From assembly GCA_949502235.1 (NCBI GenBank), contig CATBDC010000019.1, forward strand, positions 1-62,891: a stretch of DNA of 62,891 bases. Reading direction: 5' to 3'. The notes under the pieces are model-generated. The model worked only from the letters and a program-made list of their open reading frames with translations, ran no database searches and was not told the origin of the DNA. Shown in pieces: positions 1-7,727 of this stretch. Origin of the DNA: an uncultured Lachnospiraceae bacterium (GTDB taxonomy: Bacteria; Bacillota; Clostridia; Lachnospirales; Lachnospiraceae). The first letter of the stretch is position 1. Each line of letters starts with the position of its first letter. Both the position numbers and the translations under genes were made by a program.

Positions 1-50
1 TTTATTTGACTGTATTTTCCTAAAAAATATGGCGTTAACTCCTAAACACG

Positions 51-230
51 GGCCTGTCCGGAACAACAGGATATTCAACCGGCAACCACCTTCACTTCCA
101 GGTAGAAGAAAACGGCAGGGCCGTAGACCCGATCAAGTACCTTCAGGAAGAAAACACAGAAACCGTGAAGATGCGTGAAAAGGTAAAAGTAGATATCAAT
201 AAAATCATAGAGAACATAAAACAAAGATAG
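51..230 (+). pseudogene. 5'-truncated remnant of an M23 (LytM-type) peptidase
   Basis: Reading from 51 gives 59 codons that begin GLSGTTGYSTGNHLHFQV and continue through VDPIKYL to a stop at 228-230. The HLHF motif followed by VDP and a short helical tail is the usual C-terminus of M23 zinc metallopeptidases, which cut peptidoglycan cross-links outside the cell. The same frame is closed just upstream (stops around 21 and 36), and no start or N-terminal metal site precedes it, so only the last part of the domain is left. It is immediately followed by a GGGGAC palindrome and the duplicated Rpn region, so it probably marks an old rearrangement breakpoint. The family call is fairly sure; lack of function is inferred. 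Confidence 0.6.
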
Positions 231-232
231 CA

Positions 233-312
233 TTGGGGACGGGGTAAAATGAAAAATACTCCGTCCCAGATTCATTTTACCGTGTCCCTTTTTGACTTTT
301 ACCCTGTCCCCT
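233..312. repeat. GGGGAC-family dispersed palindrome, copy 1
   Basis: This starts TTGGGGACGGGGTAAAAT and ends ACCCTGTCCCCTA, with internal GTCCC/GGGAC blocks that allow nested hairpins. It begins two bases after the stop of the M23 remnant. Related copies are at 1634-1668 (degenerate), 10871-10948, 12245-12346, 27607-27688 and 36246-36302. Position after stop codons suggests a bidirectional terminator or a REP-like element. Confidence 0.7.
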
Positions 313-403
313 ATTGTACCGTCATCAAAGATATGTTATAGTGATAAACACGTATAAAATGTATTTCATTTTTCAGAAGGCGATAATCTAACTGCCGGAA
401 AAT

Positions 404-780
404 TCTAAGCTTTTTAGCATCATGTATTCGGAAGCTTCGCATCGAAGAAATGACCCGATAACATTGAGGAATTTAATTATTAATTAAACAGAAAAAGAAG
501 GAGGAGTGTTTATGTGTATGACAAATGTATACCAGAAGCTGGACGGCGCACGGGGAGTTTTTGGTGATGTAAAGCCCCGGAACGAGGTGCTTGAGCAGAT
601 TCAGGGCAGCCCGGTGGTTTATGAGGAATTTTTGAGGCTGCGGCCAGAATTTCAGGAAAGGTTTATCCAGTTCTGCATGGGAGTGCGTGGCGTGCAGATG
701 ACGTATGATCCGTTTTTTATAAAGATATTTGACGCAGAGATTCACCCGGAAAGGCTGTCAAGGTTTCTATCGGAGGTATT
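404..780 (+). repeat. Direct repeat A1 (5' part and promoter of Rpn gene)
   Basis: This 377-bp stretch recurs at 1749-2125 with an offset of 1345 bp and only a handful of differences, which cluster at the 3' end. It includes the leader, the ribosome binding site and about 90 codons of the Rpn gene, so the whole gene start was duplicated in tandem. Confidence 0.9.
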
Positions 781-1621
781 GGGCCGCCGTCTAAAGATAA
801 AGCGCATGCTGCCAAATGAACATAAACTGATAACAGATAGAGGGTCTCTCCTGATTATGGATATGCTGGTGGAGTTTGAAACCGGAGAGCTGGCGGATGT
901 GGAGATCCAGAAGGTGGGGTATCGATTCCCGGGACCGAGGACTTCCTGTTATTCATCGGATATGGTAATGCGCCAGTATGAAAGGATAAGGAGCGCAAAG
1001 GGAAAGAATTTCTCATATAAGGATCTCAAAAAGGTATATACGATAGTGCTGATGGAGGACAGCAGCAAAGAGTTAAAGGCAGTACCAGATTTTTATATCC
1101 ACAGGGGCAGATGCGAGTTCGACACAGGGCTTAAGATGGAGCTATTAGAGGAATTTTATTTTATTTCACTTGATGTTTTTCTTCGTATCATGGATAATAG
1201 AGGAAGAGAAGCAAAGGTGAGCGAACTGGAGGCATGGCTTTATTTTATCGGCTCGGATAAGGTGGAACATATACAGAAGGTGATAAAAAGCTATCCATGG
1301 TTCGCTAAGATGTATGAGGAGATAGGCGAATTCCGCCGTCATCCCGAGGAGGCGATAAGGATGTTTTCGGATGCATTGAAGATTTTAGATGAGAACACGG
1401 TGCAGTATATGATTGATGAGATGAAGCAGGAGATAGATGAAAAAGATGCAATGCTGGATGAAAAAAATGCAATGTTGAATGAAAAGGATACAATGTTGGA
1501 TAAAAAAGATGCAATGCTGGAGGAAAAAGACACAATGTTGGAGGAAAAGGATGGAACAATAGAAGAATTAAAAAAAATGGTAAAAGAATTGCAAAAAGAA
1601 TTGCAGAGAAGGATTCATTAG
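512..1621 (+). CDS. Rpn-type PD-(D/E)XK nuclease-like protein (transposase-like family)
   Basis: This is a 369-aa protein of the Rpn/TIGR01784 group, often labelled PD-(D/E)XK nuclease family transposase. Members studied elsewhere are DNA endonucleases that stimulate RecA-independent recombination. The nuclease-like core is in the first 230 residues: FFIKIFD near residue 70, then a D followed later by the ADVEIQK segment that supplies the catalytic ExQ. The C-terminus is a coiled coil of six heptads of the type EKDxMLx, ending in a lysine/glutamate-rich helix. I chose ATG 512 over GTG 506 because AAGGAGG lies 7 nt upstream of it. A broken tandem copy follows directly, and a distant paralogue is at 43193. 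Family membership is sure; cellular role here is unknown. Confidence 0.85.
   Translation: MCMTNVYQKLDGARGVFGDVKPRNEVLEQIQGSPVVYEEFLRLRPEFQERFIQFCMGVRGVQMTYDPFFIKIFDAEIHPERLSRFLSEVLGRRLKIKRMLPNEHKLITDRGSLLIMDMLVEFETGELADVEIQKVGYRFPGPRTSCYSSDMVMRQYERIRSAKGKNFSYKDLKKVYTIVLMEDSSKELKAVPDFYIHRGRCEFDTGLKMELLEEFYFISLDVFLRIMDNRGREAKVSELEAWLYFIGSDKVEHIQKVIKSYPWFAKMYEEIGEFRRHPEEAIRMFSDALKILDENTVQYMIDEMKQEIDEKDAMLDEKNAMLNEKDTMLDKKDAMLEEKDTMLEEKDGTIEELKKMVKELQKELQRRIH
1439..1564 (+). repeat. Six 21-bp tandem repeats encoding EKDxMLx heptads
   Basis: Six consecutive 21-bp units encode the coiled-coil tail of the Rpn protein. Units differ at a few bases (GAAAAAGATGCAATGCTGG, GAAAAGGATACAATGTTGG and so on). 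In-frame gain or loss of units would change the coil length without breaking the gene. Confidence 0.85.
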
Positions 1622-1633
1622 AAAACCAGGCAA

Positions 1634-1668
1634 TTTGGGGCGGAATCAAATTAAAAGGATCCGTCCCT
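1634..1668. repeat. Degenerate GGGGAC-family palindrome
   Basis: TTTGGGGCGGAATC is paired imperfectly with GATCCGTCCC, just after the Rpn stop codon at 1621. It is the most decayed member of the family and keeps the same after-a-stop position. Confidence 0.45.
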
Positions 1669-1748
1669 GAATGAAATGTATATCAAAGATATGCTATAGT
1701 GATAAAAATACACGATTCAAACGGCGGTGCTCTAGCCGCCAAGAAAAA

Positions 1749-2125
1749 TCTAAGCTTTTTAGCATCATGTATTCGGAAGCTTCGCATCGAAGAAATGACC
1801 CGATAACATTGAGGAATTTAATTATTAATTAAACAGAAAAAGAAGGAGGAGTGTTTATGTGTATGACAAATGTATACCAGAAGCTGGACGGCGCACGGGG
1901 AGTTTTTGGTGATGTAAAGCCCCGGAACGAGGTGCTTGAGCAGATTCAGGGCAGCCCGGTGGTTTATGAGGAATTTTTGAGGCTGCGGCCAGAATTTCAG
2001 GAAAGGTTTATCCAGTTCTGCATGGGAGTGCGTGGCGTGCAGATGACGTATGATCCGTTTTTTATAAAGATATTTGATGCAGAGATTCACCCAGAAAGGC
2101 TGTCAAGGCTTCTTTCGGAGGTATT
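1749..2125 (+). repeat. Direct repeat A2
   Basis: This is the second copy of 404-780. Identity is close to complete through the first 80 codons. Four substitutions fall in the last 60 bp, just before sequence similarity to the intact gene stops. Confidence 0.9.
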
Positions 2126-2301
2126 CGTTTCCGAAATCCTAAAACTCCAGGGCTCTGCTCATTTTTCTACGAAAAATGGCTGCTTTTCGGTGTTTTCGCG
2201 TCCCAAAGTCATGCTTTTTCATGCAGGCATGAAACGCATGACCTTTTGACACTTGTATCATATCATGGATAATAGAGGAAGAAAAGCAAAGGTGAGAGAA
2301 C
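1857..2301 (+). pseudogene. Disrupted second copy of the Rpn gene
   Basis: It has the same ribosome binding site and start as the intact gene at 512 and the same first 90 residues, up to LSEV. Then an unrelated 130-bp segment replaces the middle of the gene, and translation stops at 2249. After it, 2256-2301 again matches the intact gene (MDNRGR...AKV, intact position about 1189-1232). The central nuclease core with ExQ and the coiled coil are therefore lost. The replacement ends in a GCGTCAAAAGG-type palindrome, suggesting the element took part in the deletion. A residual 130-aa peptide could still be made, with no predicted activity. Confidence 0.8.
2197..2257. repeat. GCGTCAAAAGG-type palindrome, copy 1
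   Basis: GCGTCCCAAAGTCATGC and TTCATGC are mirrored by GCATGAAACGCATG and CCTTTTGACACTTGTATCAT. The closely similar, better-paired copy is at 33578-33645. This copy sits at the junction inside the broken Rpn gene. Confidence 0.65.
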
Positions 2302-2307
2302 ATGCTG

Positions 2308-2931
2308 CTAGTTCTCCATATCTGTAACTTTATATCTCAAGATAGTTTTTAAATTGGTTTTCTCTGTACGGTTAGCATTATTCAAATATATTTCACGGTG
2401 TTCTTTTCCCATACGCTTATATCCGAGTTCCATACAATATCCGTCCATAATCTCAAATGACGCAGGCTCATCATCAAACGCTCCTTTATGCAATATTTGA
2501 ATGCATCTGCCATCGCAGATTGTTTCAAAAGAAATATCTGTCAGATACAGAATATTTTTCCTCGCCTTTACTGTCTCTAACGCATTATCAAACATTTCTC
2601 TGGAAATAAAATCCGGTTGCCGTATCATGATGCGATACTGCAATTCTTCTTTTACCAAATATTCTTTTTCAGAATCCATGCTCCATATTCCCTCTAATGG
2701 ATATACGGTATAATCTGTTATTTCGTTGTTCTTTGGGACAGCTGCTTTATATGCCATCTTAATTTTATAAGCTACCGAAAACAGGGCGGCAACCTTATCT
2801 GAAAAGATTTCATCATTAGGATTTCCTCTGCCAGAAAGAATGATATATTTTTGAGCGGGAATATCAAGCACGCAAGGTTTTGCTTTTACACCATATATTT
2901 CTTTCTCATGCTTTTTCCATTCATGTTTCAT
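2308..2931 (-). CDS. GyrI-like small-molecule-binding domain protein
   Basis: This is a 207-aa soluble protein made of a single GyrI-like/AraC-effector-binding fold, as found in COG4832. Features include the N-terminal VLDIPAQKYIILSGRG strand-turn, a central PLEGIW segment, and the C-terminal GYKRMGKEHREIYLNNANR stretch, where a glutamate and aromatic residues normally line the ligand pocket. There is no DNA-binding domain. Its gene lies just downstream of the YafY-type regulator on the same strand, with its own promoter carrying the same operator. This arrangement is common for ligand-binding or detoxifying partners. The ligand is unknown; small cationic or multidrug-like compounds are typical for the fold. 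Confidence 0.8.
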   Translation of the reverse strand: MKHEWKKHEKEIYGVKAKPCVLDIPAQKYIILSGRGNPNDEIFSDKVAALFSVAYKIKMAYKAAVPKNNEITDYTVYPLEGIWSMDSEKEYLVKEELQYRIMIRQPDFISREMFDNALETVKARKNILYLTDISFETICDGRCIQILHKGAFDDEPASFEIMDGYCMELGYKRMGKEHREIYLNNANRTEKTNLKTILRYKVTDMEN

Positions 2932-2987
2932 TTTCAGCCCTCACTTTCTCAAATAAAATTTACAGGCAAATTATATCACGCTTATGC

Positions 2988-3002
2988 TGACACCCTATGT
3001 CA
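2988..3002 (-). promoter_or_regulatory. Operator-like box upstream of the GyrI-like gene
   Basis: TGACACCCTATGTCA is an imperfect inverted repeat. On the minus strand it overlaps a TTGACA hexamer. A TATAAT follows at 2975-2970, at a long spacing of 22. An equivalent box precedes the YafY-type gene at 3937-3951 with the same spacing to its -10, so I infer binding by that regulator. Confidence 0.6.
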
Positions 3003-3896
3003 AGTTTTATATTTTTCATAGATTTTCTGTGCCTGTTCTGCCACGATGTCTTTCAGATATACAGGCTCTATAATATCTACCTGCGTTCCAAATGACAATA
3101 AATACCCTATGAGCCATTCATCTTCTGGCATTTGGGCAGATACGATTAAATCCCCATTTTCTTTTTTGCTTACCATCGTTTTGTCAAACTCATCGTAAAC
3201 ACGGTATGACATATTTTTCGGGAAACGCAGTACGATTGTATTGTAAGTATGCTTCAATGTTTCATCTAATTCTGGAAAAGAGCTTTTGCAAAAGCCTTCC
3301 GTGAGAACTTCAAAATCTATGATACGGGTCAGCTTAAAAATACGATAATCCTGTTTTTCCGTACAAAATGCTTTTAAGTACCATGACATAGACTTATATG
3401 ACATTTTTAGCGGCCTAACAACTCTTTCGCTAATTGTTCCGTAGGAATTTGCATAAGTTATTTTTACGCACTTTTGATAAATTATCGCTGATTTTAGCAA
3501 TTCAAATTTCTCATTGTCAGTTCCCTTGTTGCCCCATCTGGAAAAATCTACTTCAAGCCAGTTTTCCGAACTGATACAAAAGATTGCAGAAAGCTTTTGC
3601 AATGTTTGATTGATGCCAATATTGTTAGTAAGATTGATGCTTTGCAGGGCTGTTAGAATTTCCTGCTTTTCTTCTTCAGACAGCACTGCTTTATCTAAAA
3701 CAAAATCACTCATTAAATGAATGCCACCGTTTCGCCCAGCTTCTGCATAAATAGGAATACCTGCACCACTCAAAGCATCAATATCTCTGTAAATTGTCCT
3801 TACAGATACTTCAAATTTTTCTGCTAATTCTGGAGCAGTAGCCTGTCCTTTATCAAGTAAATGATACACAATCTTAAATAATCTGCTTTCCTGCAT
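3000..3896 (-). CDS. YafY-family HTH/WYL transcriptional regulator
   Basis: This is a 298-aa regulator. Residues 1-60 form a winged helix-turn-helix of the DeoR-like HTH_11 type (ATAPELAEKFEVSVRTIYRD, then GGIHL). Residues about 130-210 form a WYL domain, with the conserved SWYLKAFCTEKQDYRIFKLTRI region cut here into its WYL and R-x-F-x-L-x-R-I parts. A WCX-type C-terminal domain completes it. The longer reading frame begins at 3986, but AAAGGAGG lies directly ahead of the ATG at 3896, and the operator box lies between the two, so 3896 is the start. The gene is probably autoregulated and controls the downstream GyrI-like gene. WYL domains usually sense ligands or nucleic acid; the signal is unknown. 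Confidence 0.85.
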   Translation of the reverse strand: MQESRLFKIVYHLLDKGQATAPELAEKFEVSVRTIYRDIDALSGAGIPIYAEAGRNGGIHLMSDFVLDKAVLSEEEKQEILTALQSINLTNNIGINQTLQKLSAIFCISSENWLEVDFSRWGNKGTDNEKFELLKSAIIYQKCVKITYANSYGTISERVVRPLKMSYKSMSWYLKAFCTEKQDYRIFKLTRIIDFEVLTEGFCKSSFPELDETLKHTYNTIVLRFPKNMSYRVYDEFDKTMVSKKENGDLIVSAQMPEDEWLIGYLLSFGTQVDIIEPVYLKDIVAEQAQKIYEKYKT

Positions 3897-3936
3897 TGCC
3901 AAGTCCTCCTTTGATAATAGAATACTAGCAAAATCC

Positions 3937-3951
3937 TGACGCCGTATGTCA
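3937..3951 (-). promoter_or_regulatory. Operator-like box upstream of the YafY-type gene
   Basis: TGACGCCGTATGTCA matches the box at 2988-3002 in 13 of 15 positions. On the minus strand it overlaps TTGACA, and TATTCT follows after 22 nt. This duplicated architecture is the evidence for a two-promoter autoregulatory unit. Confidence 0.6.
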
Positions 3952-3999
3952 ACATTTATTATAATCAATTCTTTATACGGTATCAACTGACTAAGTATG

Positions 4000-4218
4000 G
4001 TTATTGCTCACACCTGAATCATTTTCTTACGTACTTTGCAGTAAATGCAAAGTCCTGTGTGAACAGAAACCCAAGTATGTTACTGTTCACTCCGTTCACA
4101 GTAACCTTCGCAAATCCATTTAAAATTCGCTTCGCGAATGGGATTTGCTCACACCTGAATCACTTCCTTACGTACTTTGCAGTAAATGCAAAGTCCTGTG
4201 TGAACAGAAACCAAGTAT
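4000..4218. mobile_element. Two GTTACTG-family miniature elements in series, bounded by AAGTAT
   Basis: Element one (about 4000-4072) runs from GTTATTGCTCACACC to GTGTGAACAGAAACC. Element two (4079-4212) starts with GTTACTGTTCACTCC and ends with the same GTGTGAACAGAAACC. AAGTAT occurs before, between and after them (3993, 4073 and 4213), as expected if both went into the same target and duplicated it. Both contain a hairpin with the loop AGTAAAT (ATTTACT on the other strand). No protein is encoded. The elements separate the YafY unit from nrdD. Confidence 0.65.
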
Positions 4219-4228
4219 TTCTATGTGT

Positions 4229-4279
4229 ACAATATATTGTTGTTTTGTATTGACGGGGAACAACTTATAGTGTTATTAT
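4229..4279 (+). promoter_or_regulatory. nrdD promoter with tandem NrdR-box-like sites
   Basis: ACAATATATTGT (4229-4240, a perfect palindrome) and ACAACTTATAGTGTT (4260-4274) resemble NrdR boxes. Their centres are about 32 bp apart, close to three helical turns, as is usual for paired NrdR sites. Between and over them lie a possible -35 TTGACG (4250-4255) and -10 TATTAT (4274-4279). NrdR represses ribonucleotide reductase genes when dATP is high, so repression of nrdD is the expected effect. Confidence 0.65.
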
Positions 4280-4338
4280 AGATAGGCAGACGAATTTTAG
4301 ACATCATTTAGACAGCAAACAGAAAGGGGAACTGGATT

Positions 4339-6705
4339 ATGTATCAGGTTGCAAAGCGCGATGGACAGATTGCAGATTTTGCATTATCGAAGATATCTGT
4401 CGCGATTGAGAGGGCTTTTCAGGCGCAGGATAAAGAATATAATCAGGATATTATAGATTTACTTGCATTAAAGGTAACAGCGGCGTTTGCGCCGAAGGTA
4501 AAAAACTCACTTATCGGAGTAGAAGACATTCAGGACAGTGTTGAGGAGATTTTAATCAAGGCGGGCTATGCGGATGTGGCCAAGGGCTATATTCTGTATA
4601 GAAAGCAGAGGGAGAAGATCCGCAATTTGAATTCCACTATGCTGAACTATAAGGACATTGTGGACAGCTATGTAAAGGTCACAGACTGGCGTGTAAAGGA
4701 GAATTCCACGGTCACTTATTCTGTTGGGGGGCTGATTTTAAGCAATTCCGGCGCTATCACGGCAAATTACTGGCTGTCGGAGATCTATGACGAAGAAATA
4801 GGCCAGGCCCACAGGGAGGCGGATATCCATATCCATGATCTGTCCATGCTGACAGGATATTGTGCCGGCTGGTCTTTAAAGCAGCTGATTAAGGAGGGCT
4901 TAGGAGGCATCCCGGGGAAGATATCCTCCTCACCGGCAAAGCATTTAAGCGTGCTCTGCAATCAGATGGTAAATTTCCTTGGTATCATGCAGAACGAATG
5001 GGCAGGCGCACAGGCATTTTCCTCCTTTGACACCTATGTGGCGCCATTTGTAAAAGCGGATAACCTGTCCTATCCCGAAGTGAAAAAATGTATCGAATCC
5101 TTCATTTACGGGGTAAATACGCCGTCCCGCTGGGGCACACAGGCTCCATTTTCAAATATTACCCTTGACTGGACCGTGCCGAATGATCTGGCGGCTCTTC
5201 CTGCAATTGTGGGCGGCAGGGAAATGGACTTTACCTATGCGGACTGCAAGAAAGAGATGGATATGGTCAACAGGGCATTTATAGAGATTATGATAGAGGG
5301 TGATGCCCACGGCCGCGGATTCCAGTATCCGATACCGACCTACTCCATTACCAGAGATTTTGACTGGTCAGATACATTAAACAACCGCCTTTTGTTTGAA
5401 ATGACAGCGAAATACGGTACGCCTTATTTCTCAAATTACATTAACAGCGACATGGAGCCAAGCGATGTCAGAAGCATGTGCTGCCGCCTGCGCCTGGATC
5501 TGCGCGAGCTGCGCAAAAAATCCGGCGGCTTTTTCGGAAGCGGCGAGAGTACGGGCTCTGTAGGTGTGGTTACCATCAATATGCCGCGGATTGCTTACCT
5601 TTCAGCAGACGAGAAGGAATTTTTCAAGCGGCTTGATAAGCTGATGGATATTTCCGCCCGTTCCCTTCATGTAAAACGTACGGTCATCACAAAGCTTCTT
5701 GACGAGGGCTTATATCCGTATACAAGACGTTATCTTGGAACCTTTGAGAACCATTTCTCCACCATCGGCCTTCTGGGAATGAATGAGGCCGGGTTAAACG
5801 CAAAATGGATCGGCAAGGATATGACTCATAAGGAGACACAGGAATTTTCCAGGAAGGTGCTGAACCACATGAGGGAGCGCCTGTCCTCTTATCAGGAGGA
5901 ATACGGAGATCTGTACAATCTGGAGGCAACTCCGGCAGAGTCTACAACCTACCGTTTTGCAAAGCATGACAAGGAGAAATATCCTGACATTATCACTGCA
6001 GCAGAATGTAACGGCACGCCTTATTATACAAACAGCTCCCACCTGCCGGTAGGCTATACGGAGGATATTTTTGAAGCGCTGGATATTCAGGATGAGCTGC
6101 AGACCCTGTATACATCAGGAACCGTATTCCACGCCTTCCTCGGAGAAAAGCTTCCGGGCTGGCAGTCTGCGGCGTCCCTGGTGCGCAAGATTGCCGAAAA
6201 TTACAGGCTGCCCTATTATACCATGTCGCCCACCTACTCGATCTGCAGAAATCACGGGTATATTACCGGCGAGCACTATACCTGTCCGGAGTGCGGGGAG
6301 ACGACAGAGGTTTACAGCAGGATTACCGGCTACTACCGTCCGGTGCAGAACTGGAATGACGGGAAGGCACAGGAATTTAAGGACAGGAAGGTATATGATG
6401 TTACACATGTTAAGCCTGCGGTAAAGGAAAAGGATAAGGCTATGGAGGCGGATATCAGGGAGATACCGTCAGAAGGAGAGACAAAGAAGCTTTTGTTTAC
6501 TACCAAGACATGTCCCAACTGTGTGATAGCAAAAAATGCGCTCAATGACGCACATGTGGATTATGAAGTGATTGATGCCGAGGAGCATAAGGATCTGGCG
6601 AAGAAATATAAGATCATGCAGGCGCCCACCCTTGTATTAATAAGCGATGGAGGAGTGGAAAAGCTGACGAATGCATCGAACATTAAGAAATACGCGGAAG
6701 GCTAG
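4339..6705 (+). CDS. nrdD: Anaerobic (class III) ribonucleoside-triphosphate reductase with fused C-terminal redoxin domain
   Basis: This 788-aa enzyme reduces ribonucleoside triphosphates to deoxy forms using a glycyl radical. Residues 1-90 are an ATP-cone allosteric domain (MYQVAKRDGQ...). The catalytic barrel follows. Near the C-terminus are a zinc-binding Cys-rich segment (YTCPECGE) and the glycyl-radical motif RITGYYRPV at about residue 660. About 75 further residues form a glutaredoxin/thioredoxin-like domain with a CPNC active site and a cis-proline region (APTLV). In the family, thioredoxin-dependent NrdD types use such a redoxin instead of formate, so the fused domain is likely the built-in electron donor. 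No nrdG activase lies nearby. ATG 4339 follows AAAGGGGAA. A strong terminator follows the stop. Confidence 0.95.
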   Translation: MYQVAKRDGQIADFALSKISVAIERAFQAQDKEYNQDIIDLLALKVTAAFAPKVKNSLIGVEDIQDSVEEILIKAGYADVAKGYILYRKQREKIRNLNSTMLNYKDIVDSYVKVTDWRVKENSTVTYSVGGLILSNSGAITANYWLSEIYDEEIGQAHREADIHIHDLSMLTGYCAGWSLKQLIKEGLGGIPGKISSSPAKHLSVLCNQMVNFLGIMQNEWAGAQAFSSFDTYVAPFVKADNLSYPEVKKCIESFIYGVNTPSRWGTQAPFSNITLDWTVPNDLAALPAIVGGREMDFTYADCKKEMDMVNRAFIEIMIEGDAHGRGFQYPIPTYSITRDFDWSDTLNNRLLFEMTAKYGTPYFSNYINSDMEPSDVRSMCCRLRLDLRELRKKSGGFFGSGESTGSVGVVTINMPRIAYLSADEKEFFKRLDKLMDISARSLHVKRTVITKLLDEGLYPYTRRYLGTFENHFSTIGLLGMNEAGLNAKWIGKDMTHKETQEFSRKVLNHMRERLSSYQEEYGDLYNLEATPAESTTYRFAKHDKEKYPDIITAAECNGTPYYTNSSHLPVGYTEDIFEALDIQDELQTLYTSGTVFHAFLGEKLPGWQSAASLVRKIAENYRLPYYTMSPTYSICRNHGYITGEHYTCPECGETTEVYSRITGYYRPVQNWNDGKAQEFKDRKVYDVTHVKPAVKEKDKAMEADIREIPSEGETKKLLFTTKTCPNCVIAKNALNDAHVDYEVIDAEEHKDLAKKYKIMQAPTLVLISDGGVEKLTNASNIKKYAEG

Positions 6706-6719
6706 AGGAAAAAGTATAG

Positions 6720-6757
6720 AACGGCGGGGCTGCTTCCTATTGGAGCAGCCCCGCCGT
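6720..6757. terminator. Bidirectional terminator between nrdD and the transketolase genes
   Basis: ACGGCGGGGCTGCT pairs perfectly with AGCAGCCCCGCCGT around a 9-nt loop. It is placed between two convergent genes and followed by T-rich DNA on the plus side. Confidence 0.85.
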
Positions 6758-6764
6758 CATTCTG

Positions 6765-7727
6765 TTAGTCTCTATCCTTTGGCATAGATTGGAAGATATT
6801 TTTAACCCGTCTGTAGATATTACTAGCGTCAAGCCCGTATTTTTCAAGCAGCACGGGGGCAGGACCGGATTCGCCGTATACGTCATTGATGCCGATTTTA
6901 AGCACTCTGCAGGGGTAATTTTCGCCTAGACAGTCACATACAGCGCTTCCGAGACCGCCGATAACGGAATGTTCCTCAACAGTAATTATCCGTCCTGTCT
7001 CTTTTGCAGCTGCAATGATTAGTTCCTCGTCAAGCGGTTTGATGGTATGGATATTAATGACTCTTACATGGATTCCGTCAGACTCAAGCTTTCCGGCGGC
7101 CTCTAAGGAAGCAGAGACACATAATCCGGTGGCAACAATAGCCGCGTCATTTCCCCTCTTTAAGGTAATTCCTTTTCCAAGCTCAAATTTATAATCAGGC
7201 TGATCATTGATGACCGGAACAGCGAGCCGTCCGAAGCGCAGATAGACCGGGCCCTTATGCTCATAGGCCGCCTTTACGGCAGCATGTGCCTCCACGTCAT
7301 CAGAAGGGCTTATGACAACCATGCCGGGGATTGTGCGCATCAGGGCAATATCTTCATTACACTGGTGGGTGGCGCCGTCTTCACCTACGGAAATACCGGC
7401 GTGGGAGGCTCCTATTTTTACATTCAGGTGAGGGTAGCCGACAGAATTTCTTACCTGCTCAAAGGCGCGTCCTGCGGCGAACATGGCAAAGGAGCTGGCA
7501 AAAGGAACCTTCCCTGCGGCAGCAAGTCCTGCGGCCACGCCCATCATATTGCCCTCTGCGATTCCGCAGTCAATAAACCTGTCAGGAAATCCCTTCTTAA
7601 AGATGCTGGTTTTTGTCGCGGCAGCAAGATCCGCGTCAAGAACAACAATATCATCATGCTCTTTCCCGAGCGCGGCCAGGGCCTTCCCATAGCTTTCCCG
7701 TGTTGCGATTTTCTTTACCTCTGACAT
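6765..7727 (-). CDS. Transketolase, C-terminal subunit (pyrimidine-binding and C-terminal domains)
   Basis: This 320-aa subunit supplies the pyrimidine-binding half of a split transketolase, a thiamine-diphosphate enzyme that moves two-carbon ketol units between sugar phosphates. Visible features are DADLAAATKT, the catalytic glutamate region GIAEGNMMG, the SFAMFAAGRAFEQ helix, and EDGATHQ. It overlaps the N-terminal subunit gene by 13 bp, so the two are translated together. An AGGTGAAG precedes the ATG. The shared promoter carries a LacI-type operator that recurs in the neighbouring sugar island, so this pair may serve that pathway as well as, or instead of, general pentose phosphate metabolism. 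Confidence 0.93.
   Translation of the reverse strand: MSEVKKIATRESYGKALAALGKEHDDIVVLDADLAAATKTSIFKKGFPDRFIDCGIAEGNMMGVAAGLAAAGKVPFASSFAMFAAGRAFEQVRNSVGYPHLNVKIGASHAGISVGEDGATHQCNEDIALMRTIPGMVVISPSDDVEAHAAVKAAYEHKGPVYLRFGRLAVPVINDQPDYKFELGKGITLKRGNDAAIVATGLCVSASLEAAGKLESDGIHVRVINIHTIKPLDEELIIAAAKETGRIITVEEHSVIGGLGSAVCDCLGENYPCRVLKIGINDVYGESGPAPVLLEKYGLDASNIYRRVKNIFQSMPKDRD

Noticed and set aside
473-745. 90-aa minus-strand frame, repeated at 1818-2090
   Set aside because: It is the antisense of the duplicated Rpn 5' end; identical copies come from the duplication, and there is no ribosome binding site.
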